Assembly (NCBI RefSeq): GCF_000620305.1
Contig: NZ_KK211103.1
Coordinates: 239,564 to 299,192, forward strand
Direction of reading: 5' to 3'
DNA from: Desulfitibacter alkalitolerans DSM 16504
GTDB taxonomy: Bacteria; Bacillota; DSM-16504; Desulfitibacterales; Desulfitibacteraceae
Length of the DNA stretch: 59,629 bases
Of the stretch, positions 23,355 to 31,972 are shown piece after piece. The translations under genes were made by a program, and so were the position numbers. The first letter of the stretch is position 1. Each line of letters starts with the position of its first letter. The notes beneath the pieces are model-generated. The model did no database searches, had not been told where the DNA came from, and saw nothing but the letters and a program-made list of their open reading frames with translations.

Positions 23355-24530
23355 TCATTTTAACCTGCTTAGTATTAAAGCTGTGTAAATCTTTACAGCA
23401 TCATAAAAGGATAATGGATCAAGTCCTGTAGATTCTGACAGCTTTTTTAGCCTGTATGTTAGGGAGTTGCGGTGAAGAAATAGCTTCTTGGCAGCCTCAC
23501 TAACATTTAAGTTGCTGTCGAACAAAGCTATTAATGTTTTTTCCATCTCCTGCCGCTGCTTGGCTTCAATATGTTCAGCATTTGCCAAAAAAGAAGTAAT
23601 CAGACTGCTCTTTATATTATCATCCATTGTGTCCAGGCCTTTTTCTAATAACAAATCTTGAATATGAAATACCTTTGCTTCATCATTCACCTTCATGCCA
23701 ATTTTAATTGCGTCACATGCTTCTACATAGGAGGCCTTCAGATTCAGCCAGTGGATCTGCGTTGAACCAATTCCTATTACAGCATTAAAATTATGCTCAC
23801 CTAATTTATTAGACAGCTCATTCATGCTTTTTATAAATGCAGCTTTGCTGCGCTGCTTATCATCCACTCTTTTTAAAACTACATACCTTCCGCTGCCCAT
23901 ATATACAATAAGGTTTTCCTTGTGCGAAAACTGGTATTCTAAAATCCTTAGAATTTCATCACTATGTATTTGTCTTTCCAATTCACTGCTCAATAAGCTT
24001 CTGTTATTCTGGCCACTAACCAGGTCAATTACAACAGCCTGCCTTTCTAAAAGAACATCTATCTCAAAGTTGCGGCCTCGCTCAATAAAAGAATCCAGAT
24101 CAGAACCGAATTGTCCTAGTATAATATCTTTTATATAGTTATCCCGAGCATTTTTTTCAGCTCTAAGCTGCTTTGTTAAAAAATCCTGTCTAAACATCAT
24201 TTCCGTAGTCATTTTAACCAGGGCACCATAATTTCTAATCTCTTCCGGATCACCTGTCATCCCAACTACTCCAATTATTTTATTATTAAACTCTATGGGA
24301 TACAGGATTCCCGGTTGAACGCCTTTGTATTTTTTTGCTTTCTCCAGGGGAAACTCATCACTAAGTCCAGTTCCTATAACTTCATAGGCACCCTCATGAA
24401 AGGTATTCAGACGCTCTTTTTGCCCAGAACCAATTATATAGCCTTTGTCGTCAAAAATGTTAACATTAATTTTGATAATTTTCATTGTCTTATCAACGAT
24501 TTCTTGTGCCAGTTCGTGGTTTAACAGCAT
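23355..24530 (-). CDS. cdaR: CdaR-type sugar-diacid/PucR-family regulator
   Basis: A 391-residue regulator. The first ~135 residues form a sugar-diacid-recognition domain (ELAQEIVDKTMKIIKINVNI, then NNKIIGVVGMTGDPEEIRNY). The middle is a GGDEF-like region, and the C-terminus a PucR helix-turn-helix (NLNVSEAAKKLFLHRNSLTY, RLKKLSESTGLDP). CdaR of E. coli activates glucarate, galactarate and glycerate genes, so a carboxylic-acid inducer is likely here. ATG at 24530 has GGAGGGG upstream. The gene lies between the TRAP genes and the glycolate-oxidase operon on the same strand and may regulate either or both. Confidence 0.88.
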   Translation of the reverse strand: MLLNHELAQEIVDKTMKIIKINVNIFDDKGYIIGSGQKERLNTFHEGAYEVIGTGLSDEFPLEKAKKYKGVQPGILYPIEFNNKIIGVVGMTGDPEEIRNYGALVKMTTEMMFRQDFLTKQLRAEKNARDNYIKDIILGQFGSDLDSFIERGRNFEIDVLLERQAVVIDLVSGQNNRSLLSSELERQIHSDEILRILEYQFSHKENLIVYMGSGRYVVLKRVDDKQRSKAAFIKSMNELSNKLGEHNFNAVIGIGSTQIHWLNLKASYVEACDAIKIGMKVNDEAKVFHIQDLLLEKGLDTMDDNIKSSLITSFLANAEHIEAKQRQEMEKTLIALFDSNLNVSEAAKKLFLHRNSLTYRLKKLSESTGLDPLSFYDAVKIYTALILSRLK

Positions 24531-24667
24531 AATACCCCTCCTTTAATATGACTATTATTTTCCTTGCAATTATAAATAATCCTTTTAAAGCAGTTTTTTA
24601 GCTTTAAAAATTTTACAGGATAATTAATTCTATTAAAGGAGAGGCTTCTTCCATGGCTTTATTCTAT

Positions 24668-25957
24668 TTATTTAAAGAATAGTGAGGGTATCCATGTGGA
24701 AAGCTGCGGGAATAAAATAATTAATAATAATGTTATACTTAATGGTATTAAATATGGAAGTGCAGCTCTTGTAACTCTAGAAACTGGTATTTGTGCCACA
24801 TCACTCATTACAAAAAGACATATGCCAAAGGGTGGCGTGATAATTCCAATTACTAATGCCAATATAAAAACTACTGAAAAGTGAATAACATCAATACCTG
24901 CCATATGCACTACTGGTAGTATGATTGGTGTCATGAGCAGGATAGCAGCAGTAGTATCCAAGAATGCTCCTACAGCTAAAGCTAGTAAGGCGATAATAAT
25001 GAGCAGCCCTACCTCGCTTGTTGTAATACCTGTTAATGTAGATGCTATTAGCTGCGGCAGGCCGCCCAGGGTTAATATCCAGCTAAAGAAACCTGCAATT
25101 GCGAAAATGAACATGAAAACTCCTGTCATTTCCACAGCTTCTTTTAATGTATCCCATAACTTCCTAAGGGTTAATTCTCTGTAAACTATACCCAGTATTA
25201 TGGCATAGTTTATAGCTAAGACAGCCGCTTCTGTGGGAGTTACTATACCCAGTAATATTCCTCCCAAAATAATTACTGGCGTCAACAAGGGGAAAAAAGA
25301 CTTTAGAAAGGCTCTTAATACCTGCCCCCAGGGTACCCTTGTAATAGGCCAGCTTCTTCCTTCTTCAGTATATTTGGCTCTCCAGTAAACTAAACCCATA
25401 ATACTAAGCCCGCACAATATACCAGGTATTATGCCAGCCAGGAAGAGCCTTCCAATAGAAATCTCAGCTGTAGCACCCAGGACAACCATTACAACACTTG
25501 GAGGAATTATAGGTCCAATTACTGCAGAAGCAGCAGTAAGTCCTGATGCAAAATCAGTAGTGTACCCTGCCTTTTTCATCATCTTTAATTCAACCTGCCC
25601 TAATCCCCCAGTATCACCAATAGCTGTACCAGACATTGAAGCAAACAACATACTGGCTAACGCATTGGAATGGGCAATTCCCCCTGGAAAACGACCAACC
25701 AAGCCAACGGCAAAATCAAAAATCCTATCAGTTACACCGGCACAGTTCATCATTCTACCTGAAAGCAAAAATGCTGGTAATGCTAGTAAAATAAAACTAA
25801 AAAGCGATCCGGTCATTCTATGACTAATGATTTCTATAGGTGCAGCTGGATTTAATATAAGATAGCTTAAGGAGGCAACTCCCAGGGCAAAAGCAATGGG
25901 AGCACCTAAAATCATAAAGAGCAGAAATAAAAATATTAGTACCAATACTATAGTCAA
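24668..25957 (-). CDS. dctM: TRAP transporter large membrane subunit DctM
   Basis: A 429-residue, twelve-helix permease subunit, the ion-coupled channel of a TRAP carrier. Family blocks include LALPAFLLSGRMMNCAGVTD, AMASMxGTAIGDTGGLG (here ASMLFASMSGTAIGDTGGLG) with the sodium-site-like Ser/Gly pattern, and IIPPSVVMVVLGATAEISIG. The start is TTG at 25957 with GGAGG 7 nt upstream. It follows DctQ by 43 nt and is the last of the P-Q-M trio; the cdaR gene comes 137 nt later. Confidence 0.93.
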   Translation of the reverse strand: MTIVLVLIFLFLLFMILGAPIAFALGVASLSYLILNPAAPIEIISHRMTGSLFSFILLALPAFLLSGRMMNCAGVTDRIFDFAVGLVGRFPGGIAHSNALASMLFASMSGTAIGDTGGLGQVELKMMKKAGYTTDFASGLTAASAVIGPIIPPSVVMVVLGATAEISIGRLFLAGIIPGILCGLSIMGLVYWRAKYTEEGRSWPITRVPWGQVLRAFLKSFFPLLTPVIILGGILLGIVTPTEAAVLAINYAIILGIVYRELTLRKLWDTLKEAVEMTGVFMFIFAIAGFFSWILTLGGLPQLIASTLTGITTSEVGLLIIIALLALAVGAFLDTTAAILLMTPIILPVVHMAGIDVIHFSVVFILALVIGIITPPFGICLFVMSDVAQIPVSRVTRAALPYLIPLSITLLLIILFPQLSTWIPSLFFK

Positions 25958-26000
25958 AATATAACCTCCTCTCCCTGGAACATCCCTGCTTTTCTACAGG

Positions 26001-26525
26001 TTATAATTCGGCACTTCTGGAACCATGTTGAACTGCTGTACTGCCTTTTTCGAGAATTTCTAAATTTCGGTAAATATACACTAAAACCATATATATTCCC
26101 GAGGTGAGAGGAGCCAAGTAATATATACTTCTAGGTATATTTAAGGCCACACTAAAGTGCCTTCCTGTAGCTCCATATAATTTAAAAGCTCCAAAGATCA
26201 TTACAATTAAAAACACTAAAATAAAAATGTTTAGAATAAACTCTAATACAACAGCAGTTTTTGGGGAAAGCTTTTGTGGCAATAAATCTATTGCCACATG
26301 CTTGTTTTTTGCAACTGCAACAGCCGCCCCAAGGAAAGCTATCCAAACGAATAGGAATACCCCTAACTCTTCAGTCCAGGCAAATGGAGAGTTAAAAACA
26401 TAGCGACTAATTATACCAGTAGTAATGGTTATTATAACTAAAGCTAAACAAAATGCTCCCAAGGTAACCTGTATTTGTGCTCCAACTTCTATTATTTTTT
26501 TTAGTAAGTTTTTTAAGCTTTTCAC
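26001..26525 (-). CDS. dctQ: TRAP transporter small membrane subunit DctQ
   Basis: A 174-residue four-helix protein that joins DctM to form the membrane part of the carrier. FNSPFAWTEELGVFLFVWIA then FLGAAVAVAKNKHVAIDLLP is the classic DctQ signature. The start is GTG at 26525, preceded by GGGGGGAT. It sits 30 nt after dctP. Confidence 0.92.
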   Translation of the reverse strand: MKSLKNLLKKIIEVGAQIQVTLGAFCLALVIITITTGIISRYVFNSPFAWTEELGVFLFVWIAFLGAAVAVAKNKHVAIDLLPQKLSPKTAVVLEFILNIFILVFLIVMIFGAFKLYGATGRHFSVALNIPRSIYYLAPLTSGIYMVLVYIYRNLEILEKGSTAVQHGSRSAEL

Positions 26526-26555
26526 TATTATCCCCCCTGCCAGTATAGAGGCACT

Positions 26556-27593
26556 CTATTTTAATTCTTGAATTTGCTTGAACAATCCTTTACTCCAAAC
26601 CCCTTCTTGTTCAAGTTTATCTGCTGCTTCAAACATGAGGGCAACAAAGGGCTCAACGTCAATATCTTCGATGATTATTGCTCCTTCATTTTTTAAGTTT
26701 TCTACTACTTTATCTAAATTACTGCTTACCTGCTCAGTATACCAGTGCCCTGCTTCAGCAGCTGCTTCAATTAAGACCTGCTTTTGATTATCACTTAAGC
26801 TGTTAAATTTGTTTTCATTTATTAAAACTGCCAGGTTATCTCGAATATGGTTAGTCATTGTAACATAAGGTGCCCCTTCATAAAACTTCATTGAATAAAC
26901 TGCATCCAATGGGCCTTCGGCCGCATCTACTACTCCCTGGGATAAGGCTAGATACACTTCACCCCAGGCAATCTGAGTTGGACTTGCTCCTAGTGCACGC
27001 ACTGACTCAAGATATGTTCTAATCTCTGGCACCCTCATTTTGAGCCCACTCATGTCCTCTATAGAGTTAATTGGTTTATTTGAAACCATTACACGGGGAG
27101 CTCTTAAATATCCCTGATTTAAAACCCTAACATTTCTTTCTTGTAAAAATGTCTCTTCAACCCTGGTCATTAATTCACTATTTAGATACTTTTTAAAGTG
27201 CTCTTCGCTGGAAAAGGCAAAGAATAAACTGTCTACCTGCTTGTCAGGCACAAACTGGGCAATGAATGAAGCTGCATCAATAAACATGTCTTGAGAACCC
27301 ATCATAACTCCTTCAATCTGACTGATTGCATCTCCAAGCTGGGAAGCGGGATATACTTGTATTTCAATTGTTCCGCCGCTTTTTTCTTTAGCTATTTCCG
27401 CCATCTTGTACATTGCCTTTGTAGCATTATCTTCCGTTGACTGGATTCCACCATAGGTCAGGGTTACTTTTTTTTCATCATTATTGCTACCACTGTCAGC
27501 GTTATTGTCCTTGCCACCACAACCAACAGCCAAAAATGCTACTAAGCTCAACACTAATGCCAATACAACTGCCTTTAGCATATTTCCTCTCAT
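26556..27593 (-). CDS. dctP: TRAP substrate-binding lipoprotein DctP
   Basis: A 345-residue extracytoplasmic binding protein. The signal peptide ends in the lipobox VGCG, so it is tethered to the membrane in this Gram-positive cell. Conserved DctP features are IEIQVYPASQLGDAISQIEG and the segment GLKMRVPEIRTYLESVRALG, whose Arg normally grips the carboxylate, followed by GASPTQIAWGEVYLALSQGV and VDAAEGPLDAVYSMKFYE. The ligand should therefore be an organic acid. It is the first transporter gene, 28 nt after the URO-D-like gene; ATG at 27593 has GGGAGG about 10 nt upstream. Confidence 0.92.
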   Translation of the reverse strand: MRGNMLKAVVLALVLSLVAFLAVGCGGKDNNADSGSNNDEKKVTLTYGGIQSTEDNATKAMYKMAEIAKEKSGGTIEIQVYPASQLGDAISQIEGVMMGSQDMFIDAASFIAQFVPDKQVDSLFFAFSSEEHFKKYLNSELMTRVEETFLQERNVRVLNQGYLRAPRVMVSNKPINSIEDMSGLKMRVPEIRTYLESVRALGASPTQIAWGEVYLALSQGVVDAAEGPLDAVYSMKFYEGAPYVTMTNHIRDNLAVLINENKFNSLSDNQKQVLIEAAAEAGHWYTEQVSSNLDKVVENLKNEGAIIIEDIDVEPFVALMFEAADKLEQEGVWSKGLFKQIQELK

Positions 27594-27620
27594 TTATAAA
27601 CAACCTCCCTGAATTTAGTC

Positions 27621-28670
27621 TTAATTTCTCTTGAAATTTTGTGCAGCATCAATAATGGCTCTTACATTTTCTACTTTTGTTTTGGGCGCTAAACCTCCTC
27701 CACCAGATAATAAAAATCCTCCACCATTCCCTCCCTGCTTTATAGCCTCAACAGCACAATCATATATTTCTTGATAAGATTTTTTCTGGACTACCTTAAC
27801 AGGGTCTAAATTTCCCATCAAGCATAATTTATCGCCCACTGCCTTTTTGATTTGAGCTACAGGATCAGCTCCAAAGTTATAAATATTGAAACCTATTTGA
27901 GTCAGCTTGTCATAAACATGATTTGACCTGCCCTCATTATGCCAGAGCCTTAAATTGGCATAATTAAATTCTTGGAATATTCTCTTTAAATAAGGCATAA
28001 AAAACTCATCAAAGTGGGCTGGCGAAAGCTGGGTGCTTACATGGTCAACAACAAACAGTCTAGATAGTTTTCCATTGCATTTTTCCTGGGCTTTTATCCA
28101 ACTTATTAATCCCTCTGTAACAATATCTAATAGCTTATGAACCATGGCAGTATTAATAAAAAAATCAATAAAAAATTTGTCATACCCTCTAAGCATCGCT
28201 GCAGTTTCCACTGGTCCAATGATAAAGGCGTGTCCCTCAAAATATCCATAGTCTTTACTTAAAAAAGCCTTGGCATTTTTCCTCAAATATGACCATTCTT
28301 CCAGGACCCTTGGCATCAAACCATCAGTATTGGGATTTATTTGCTTTAATTTTAGAATATCATCTATTTCATGAATGCATCCATGGGCATAAGGTGCATC
28401 GTCATCTAACCATAATAGCTCTGAGCCATATGCCGAGGCTTCAACTACAACTCCATAGTCAGGGAATATTCCCGGAAACAAAATTGCTTCTGGAAAAGTC
28501 TCCTGCAGTTTAGTTAATATATTTAATTTAATGTCTGGATTTAAGTAATACTCCTTGCAATTAACACCAAACATACTTGGCATCCAGGGTGCCACATCCC
28601 ATAGGGCTACAGGTACTGGATAGGTTTCTTCAAAATTCATAGCTTTATTTAATCTGTCTACTACATTCAT
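27621..28670 (-). CDS. URO-D/MtaA-fold protein lacking zinc cysteines
   Basis: A 349-residue protein of the uroporphyrinogen decarboxylase superfamily, which includes the Zn-dependent corrinoid methyltransferases MtaA and MtbA. The fold is visible (PEAILFPGIFPDYGVVVEAS, HAFIIGPVETAAMLRGYDKF, CLMGNLDPVKVV, GLAPKTKVENVRAII). MtaA-type enzymes bind Zn with His-x-Cys and a later Cys; here the first site reads LWHNEG (Glu in place of Cys) and the second SGGGGLAPKT (Gly in place of Cys). Classic HemE N-terminal Arg motifs are also not seen. So neither known activity is assured. ATG overlaps the stop of the kinase-like gene (TGATG) and dctP follows, which points to a role with the imported acid. Confidence 0.8.
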   Translation of the reverse strand: MNVVDRLNKAMNFEETYPVPVALWDVAPWMPSMFGVNCKEYYLNPDIKLNILTKLQETFPEAILFPGIFPDYGVVVEASAYGSELLWLDDDAPYAHGCIHEIDDILKLKQINPNTDGLMPRVLEEWSYLRKNAKAFLSKDYGYFEGHAFIIGPVETAAMLRGYDKFFIDFFINTAMVHKLLDIVTEGLISWIKAQEKCNGKLSRLFVVDHVSTQLSPAHFDEFFMPYLKRIFQEFNYANLRLWHNEGRSNHVYDKLTQIGFNIYNFGADPVAQIKKAVGDKLCLMGNLDPVKVVQKKSYQEIYDCAVEAIKQGGNGGGFLLSGGGGLAPKTKVENVRAIIDAAQNFKRN

Positions 28671-29809
28671 CAAGCCAACCTCCCGCTTTCTCCATATTTT
28701 ATTGCTTCCACTGCTTTTTTAACTGAATTAACAATACTATTTTCAATTTGTCTTTTTAGCAGGCTTTTGGAAACTGGAAAAAATGCAGTTTTCTCCATGT
28801 CCACAATACCTGGATCTTCCTCCATACCTTCCTGCATAATACCTAGAACTGGTATTTTATATTTTTTTGATAATCTGGCTATTACTTTGGGAATACTGCT
28901 GTTAACCTTGCTGTCTGGTAATTTGCCGCAGCCCGTTACTACTAAATCAATGTGCTCCTTTTTCATCAGGGTTTCCATTTCTAATAAATCAGCAATTGTT
29001 TCAGCTCCACTACACAGCCTTGCTCCCAAAACAGCCATAAGCCCAGCTGCTATTCCCCCTGCTGCACCTGTTCCTGGAATATCCTTAACCCTTTTCCCAA
29101 GCTGGCGTTCTACTACATAAGCAAAATTCAGCAGGGTTTCATCTAATACTTTTGCTGCCTCAAGTGAAGCTCCTTTATAAATTGCGAAGGAAAAAGATGT
29201 GCCCGTTATTCCACATAGGGCATTATTTACATCGCATAAACCAATAAAACTTACATTATTTATTTGTCGGGATACCTTTGAAACATCAATTGCAGCCAAT
29301 TGTTTTAGTCCTATTGCTCCCTTGGGTATTTGCTCCCCCCTTGCATTTAACAATCTAACTCCCAGGGCCTGCAGCATACCAGCACCTGCATCATTAGTTG
29401 CAGAACCTCCTAATCCTACGTATATTTTCTTACATCCTTGCTGTACGGCAGCAGAGATTAGTTCTCCAGTTCCGTAAGATGTTGTGTACATGGGGTTTCT
29501 ATAATCTTTTATTAAAGACATTCCTGAGGCAGATGCTACTTCCACAACACCTGTCTCTCCATCATTTAATAGAGCATAGCTTCCTCTCACAGGTTCACCA
29601 AGGGGCCCAGTTACCTGTTCATGGTAAAGCATTCCTCCCCTTGCTTTGACCAGAGCTTCTGCAGTACCAGAATCTCCATCAGTTATCATGAATTTTCTAA
29701 CTGAAGCATAAGCATGCTGTTGTTTAATGCCTAGTTCTATCAAAGAAGCCACATCATATGACGTAAATAAATCCATTAAACCACTTGATGCTATAACAAT
29801 TTTTTTCAT
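28670..29809 (-). CDS. Divergent glycerate kinase family protein
   Basis: A 379-residue protein of the glycerate kinase (GarK/GlxK) family by its overall plan: GPLGEPVRGSYALLNDGETG, YVGLGGSATNDAGAGMLQAL and PGTGAAGGIAAGLMAVLGA. Several family signatures are altered. The N-terminal DSFKGS loop reads SSGLMDLFTS; DGGEGT reads DGDSGT; the TGEGxxDxQS/TxxGKxP block near the C-terminus reads TGCGKLPDSKVNSSIPKV. The family normally phosphorylates D-glycerate with ATP. These losses suggest a changed substrate or loss of kinase activity. ATG at 29809; a possible six-codon leader ORF lies 50 bases upstream. It is first in an apparent run kinase-like, URO-D-like, dctP, dctQ, dctM. Confidence 0.78.
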   Translation of the reverse strand: MKKIVIASSGLMDLFTSYDVASLIELGIKQQHAYASVRKFMITDGDSGTAEALVKARGGMLYHEQVTGPLGEPVRGSYALLNDGETGVVEVASASGMSLIKDYRNPMYTTSYGTGELISAAVQQGCKKIYVGLGGSATNDAGAGMLQALGVRLLNARGEQIPKGAIGLKQLAAIDVSKVSRQINNVSFIGLCDVNNALCGITGTSFSFAIYKGASLEAAKVLDETLLNFAYVVERQLGKRVKDIPGTGAAGGIAAGLMAVLGARLCSGAETIADLLEMETLMKKEHIDLVVTGCGKLPDSKVNSSIPKVIARLSKKYKIPVLGIMQEGMEEDPGIVDMEKTAFFPVSKSLLKRQIENSIVNSVKKAVEAIKYGESGRLA

Positions 29810-29859
29810 CACTCCACCTGCAGGCTAATATTTTTTAAATAATTTAAAAAGTCTATATA

Positions 29860-29880
29860 TTAATTTTGGCTTGGATGCAT
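29860..29880 (-). CDS. Possible six-codon leader peptide
   Basis: A strong site (GGAGG at 29886-29890) is followed 5 nt later by ATG, six codons (MHPSQN) and TAA, 50 nt upstream of the kinase-like gene. It is too short to judge as a gene and may be a control peptide or chance. Confidence 0.25.
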   Translation of the reverse strand: MHPSQN

Positions 29881-30037
29881 ATTTTCCTCCAGCACATTGC
29901 ATAAGATAACAAGTGTAAAATTCTAAATTTTCTTGCTAATTGCACAATTATAAAATAATGTAAATATTATTATTAATACTTTCAATGCCTATGTTCTAAT
30001 TCTAAATTCAGTTTTTGAGAATTGTATTTACAAACAA

Positions 30038-30077
30038 AAACCGTCAACAAAGTTTTTAAACACTTTGTTGGCGGTTT
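30038..30077 (-). terminator. Terminator after the EIIC-like gene
   Basis: AAACCGTCAACAAAGT and ACTTTGTTGGCGGTTT pair over 16 positions with one G-T. On the minus strand the stem is followed by TTTTTGTTTG. It separates the EIIC-like transcript from the kinase-like operon. Confidence 0.8.
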
Positions 30078-30084
30078 ATTATTG

Positions 30085-31110
30085 CTAATTATGCAGCTTC
30101 ATATCACCAAGCTTAATCAAATCTTTCCCTCGCATAAATTCAGATATTGCCAAGGTCAAGACTATGGGCAAAATGAAATGCAGAAGTCCTATTTTCAAAA
30201 GAACAGTTGTACTAAAGCCCATTGCATCCAGGGTTCCAAATTGTCCCACAAGCCCACTTGTTCCCATTCCTGCTCCAGCTGCTACATTTTCCATACGGAA
30301 AATAGTGGTGGATAATGGCCCAATAATTGCACCGGCTAAGGTGGGTGGTATCCATATTAGTGGGTTTTTTACAATATTAGGAATTTGGAGCATGGAAGTC
30401 CCTAAACCTTGTGATACTATACCACCCCATCCATTTTCACGAAAACTAGCCACAGCAAAACCAATCATTTGTGCACTACAACCTACAGTAGCCGCCCCAG
30501 CAGCTATTCCTCTTAAATCCAGCATAATAGCCAGAGCAGCACTAGAAATAGGCAGGGTAAGAGTCATGCCCATTAACACAGATACTATAGTCCCCATTAA
30601 GACAGGCTGCAACTCAGTTGCTTTCATTATAAGTACTCCCAAGGAAGACATTAACTGGCCAATTACAGGACCAACAAATGTACCGGCAGCAACGCCTGTA
30701 ATAATTGTCATAATAGGTGTAATAATAATATCAATCTTCGTTTCCCTGGAAACCAACTTCCCAAACTCAGCACCAATAACTGCCGCCACAAAACAGCCTG
30801 CAGGCCCACCTAATTGATAACCAGCCATCCCAGTAACAGTAGAGGAAAACAAAACCAAGGGAGGGGCTTTTAAACCAAAAGCAACTGCCACCCCAATTGC
30901 CGGACCTGCCATTGCCATGGCACTTGTTCCATAAGTAATTAAAATCTCCAATCCTGTTCTTTCCCCCAACACTTTAAGGATTAAACCCACTATTAAAGAA
31001 CTAAAAAGCCCCAGAGCCATGGCACCCAATGCTTCAACACCATAGCGTTTTATTGTAAATTCAATATTTTTTCTCTTTAGAAAACCTGAGATGCCTGCAT
31101 TTTCGGTCAT
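30085..31110 (-). CDS. EIIC-like (PTS_EIIC_2 type) membrane protein
   Basis: A 341-residue polytopic protein with about nine to ten hydrophobic segments, many Gly and Ala, resembling the stand-alone EIIC family (PF13303). No EIIA, EIIB or HPr gene is near, and no phosphorylatable Cys or His domain is attached, so classical PTS transport is doubtful. It may be a facilitator or sensor. Recognisable stretches are LITYGTSAMAMAGPAIGVAV, FGLKAPPLVLFSSTVTGMAG and AASFRENGWGGIVSQGLGTS (approximate family landmarks). ATG at 31110 follows GGGAGG. A terminator on each side makes it a separate transcript, although it points the same way as its neighbours. Confidence 0.7.
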   Translation of the reverse strand: MTENAGISGFLKRKNIEFTIKRYGVEALGAMALGLFSSLIVGLILKVLGERTGLEILITYGTSAMAMAGPAIGVAVAFGLKAPPLVLFSSTVTGMAGYQLGGPAGCFVAAVIGAEFGKLVSRETKIDIIITPIMTIITGVAAGTFVGPVIGQLMSSLGVLIMKATELQPVLMGTIVSVLMGMTLTLPISSAALAIMLDLRGIAAGAATVGCSAQMIGFAVASFRENGWGGIVSQGLGTSMLQIPNIVKNPLIWIPPTLAGAIIGPLSTTIFRMENVAAGAGMGTSGLVGQFGTLDAMGFSTTVLLKIGLLHFILPIVLTLAISEFMRGKDLIKLGDMKLHN

Positions 31111-31233
31111 TAATTACTAACCTCCCATTCTCTATTTTTCTAACTTTAGGATACTAAATACCATCATATATATTATTTTTTTCCTCTTTCTTCTTAATAA
31201 TTTACATTATCCTTCATATTGCCAACAGAAACA

Positions 31234-31266
31234 ATAAAAATCAGACTCTCATTGCCTGATTTTTAT
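31234..31266 (-). terminator. Terminator after gntR
   Basis: ATAAAAATCAG (31234-31244) and CTGATTTTTAT (31256-31266) pair perfectly. Read on the minus strand the stem ends in TTTTTATTG. It closes the GRE-activase-gntR operon. Confidence 0.75.
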
Positions 31267-31296
31267 ATGCATTCATAATTAAAATACTTATTACTC

Positions 31297-31947
31297 TTAA
31301 AAGACCTTGGCCAGAGCCAGTTCCTGCCCGGCTTCAAGATGGTCCCTGCGAAGTATTTCCATGGCCTCTGACAGATTTTCCTGTCGAATTGCTTCCACAA
31401 ATTTGTAGAGGCCAGCTATAATCTCTTCAACATGTCCTTCTCTTTTTTGGGACATTAGACCAATACGAATTAGTTCATCTTGATTACTTCTGTAGATGCG
31501 ATTAATCCGTTCATTCTCATAAATGCTGACAATTTCCATGTGCATCTCAGTATCAGCCAGCTCCCATTCATAGAGATCTTTTTGAGAAGCCTTAATGCGC
31601 ACAACCTTCTCTTCAATTCTATGGGAGTATTCCCAGGTTTTTTTTAGATCAAATATCATCTCCAGTGCATTACTTTCCAAAAGGCTGCGGATTTGATATA
31701 TTTCTAAAACATCCTTCCTGGTAATGTCTTTAACCCGAATTTTTTTGCGATAGTCAGCAATAAGCCACCCTTCATTTTCCAAACGCCTGACTGCCATACG
31801 AATGGGCATTCTGCTGGTTTGTAATTCCTGGGCTAGGCCTGCTTCTGTTAGAGATGAACCAGGCGGATAAGTCAGATTTATTATTCTTTTCTTGATGATT
31901 TCATAGGCCATATCCATAAGGGACTGACCTGTATCTGGACTTCCCAT
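31297..31947 (-). CDS. GntR-family regulator, FCD type
   Basis: A 216-residue FadR-like regulator: winged helix at about residues 10-75 (MAYEIIKKRIINLTYPPGSS then ELQTSRMPIRMAVRRLENEG), and an all-helical FCD ligand domain at about 85-205 with metal-ligand-like residues (DTEMHMEIVSIYENERINRI, and RRDHLEAGQ near the end). FCD regulators usually sense carboxylic acids. The start is ATG at 31947, with GGAG 8 nt upstream, and not 31962, which lies before that site. It is the third gene of the GRE operon, 25 nt after the activase, so it would be autoregulated with it; the palindromes at 35405-35437 are its likely operators. Confidence 0.9.
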   Translation of the reverse strand: MGSPDTGQSLMDMAYEIIKKRIINLTYPPGSSLTEAGLAQELQTSRMPIRMAVRRLENEGWLIADYRKKIRVKDITRKDVLEIYQIRSLLESNALEMIFDLKKTWEYSHRIEEKVVRIKASQKDLYEWELADTEMHMEIVSIYENERINRIYRSNQDELIRIGLMSQKREGHVEEIIAGLYKFVEAIRQENLSEAMEILRRDHLEAGQELALAKVF

Positions 31948-31972
31948 TATATCACTCCACAACTAAATATTG

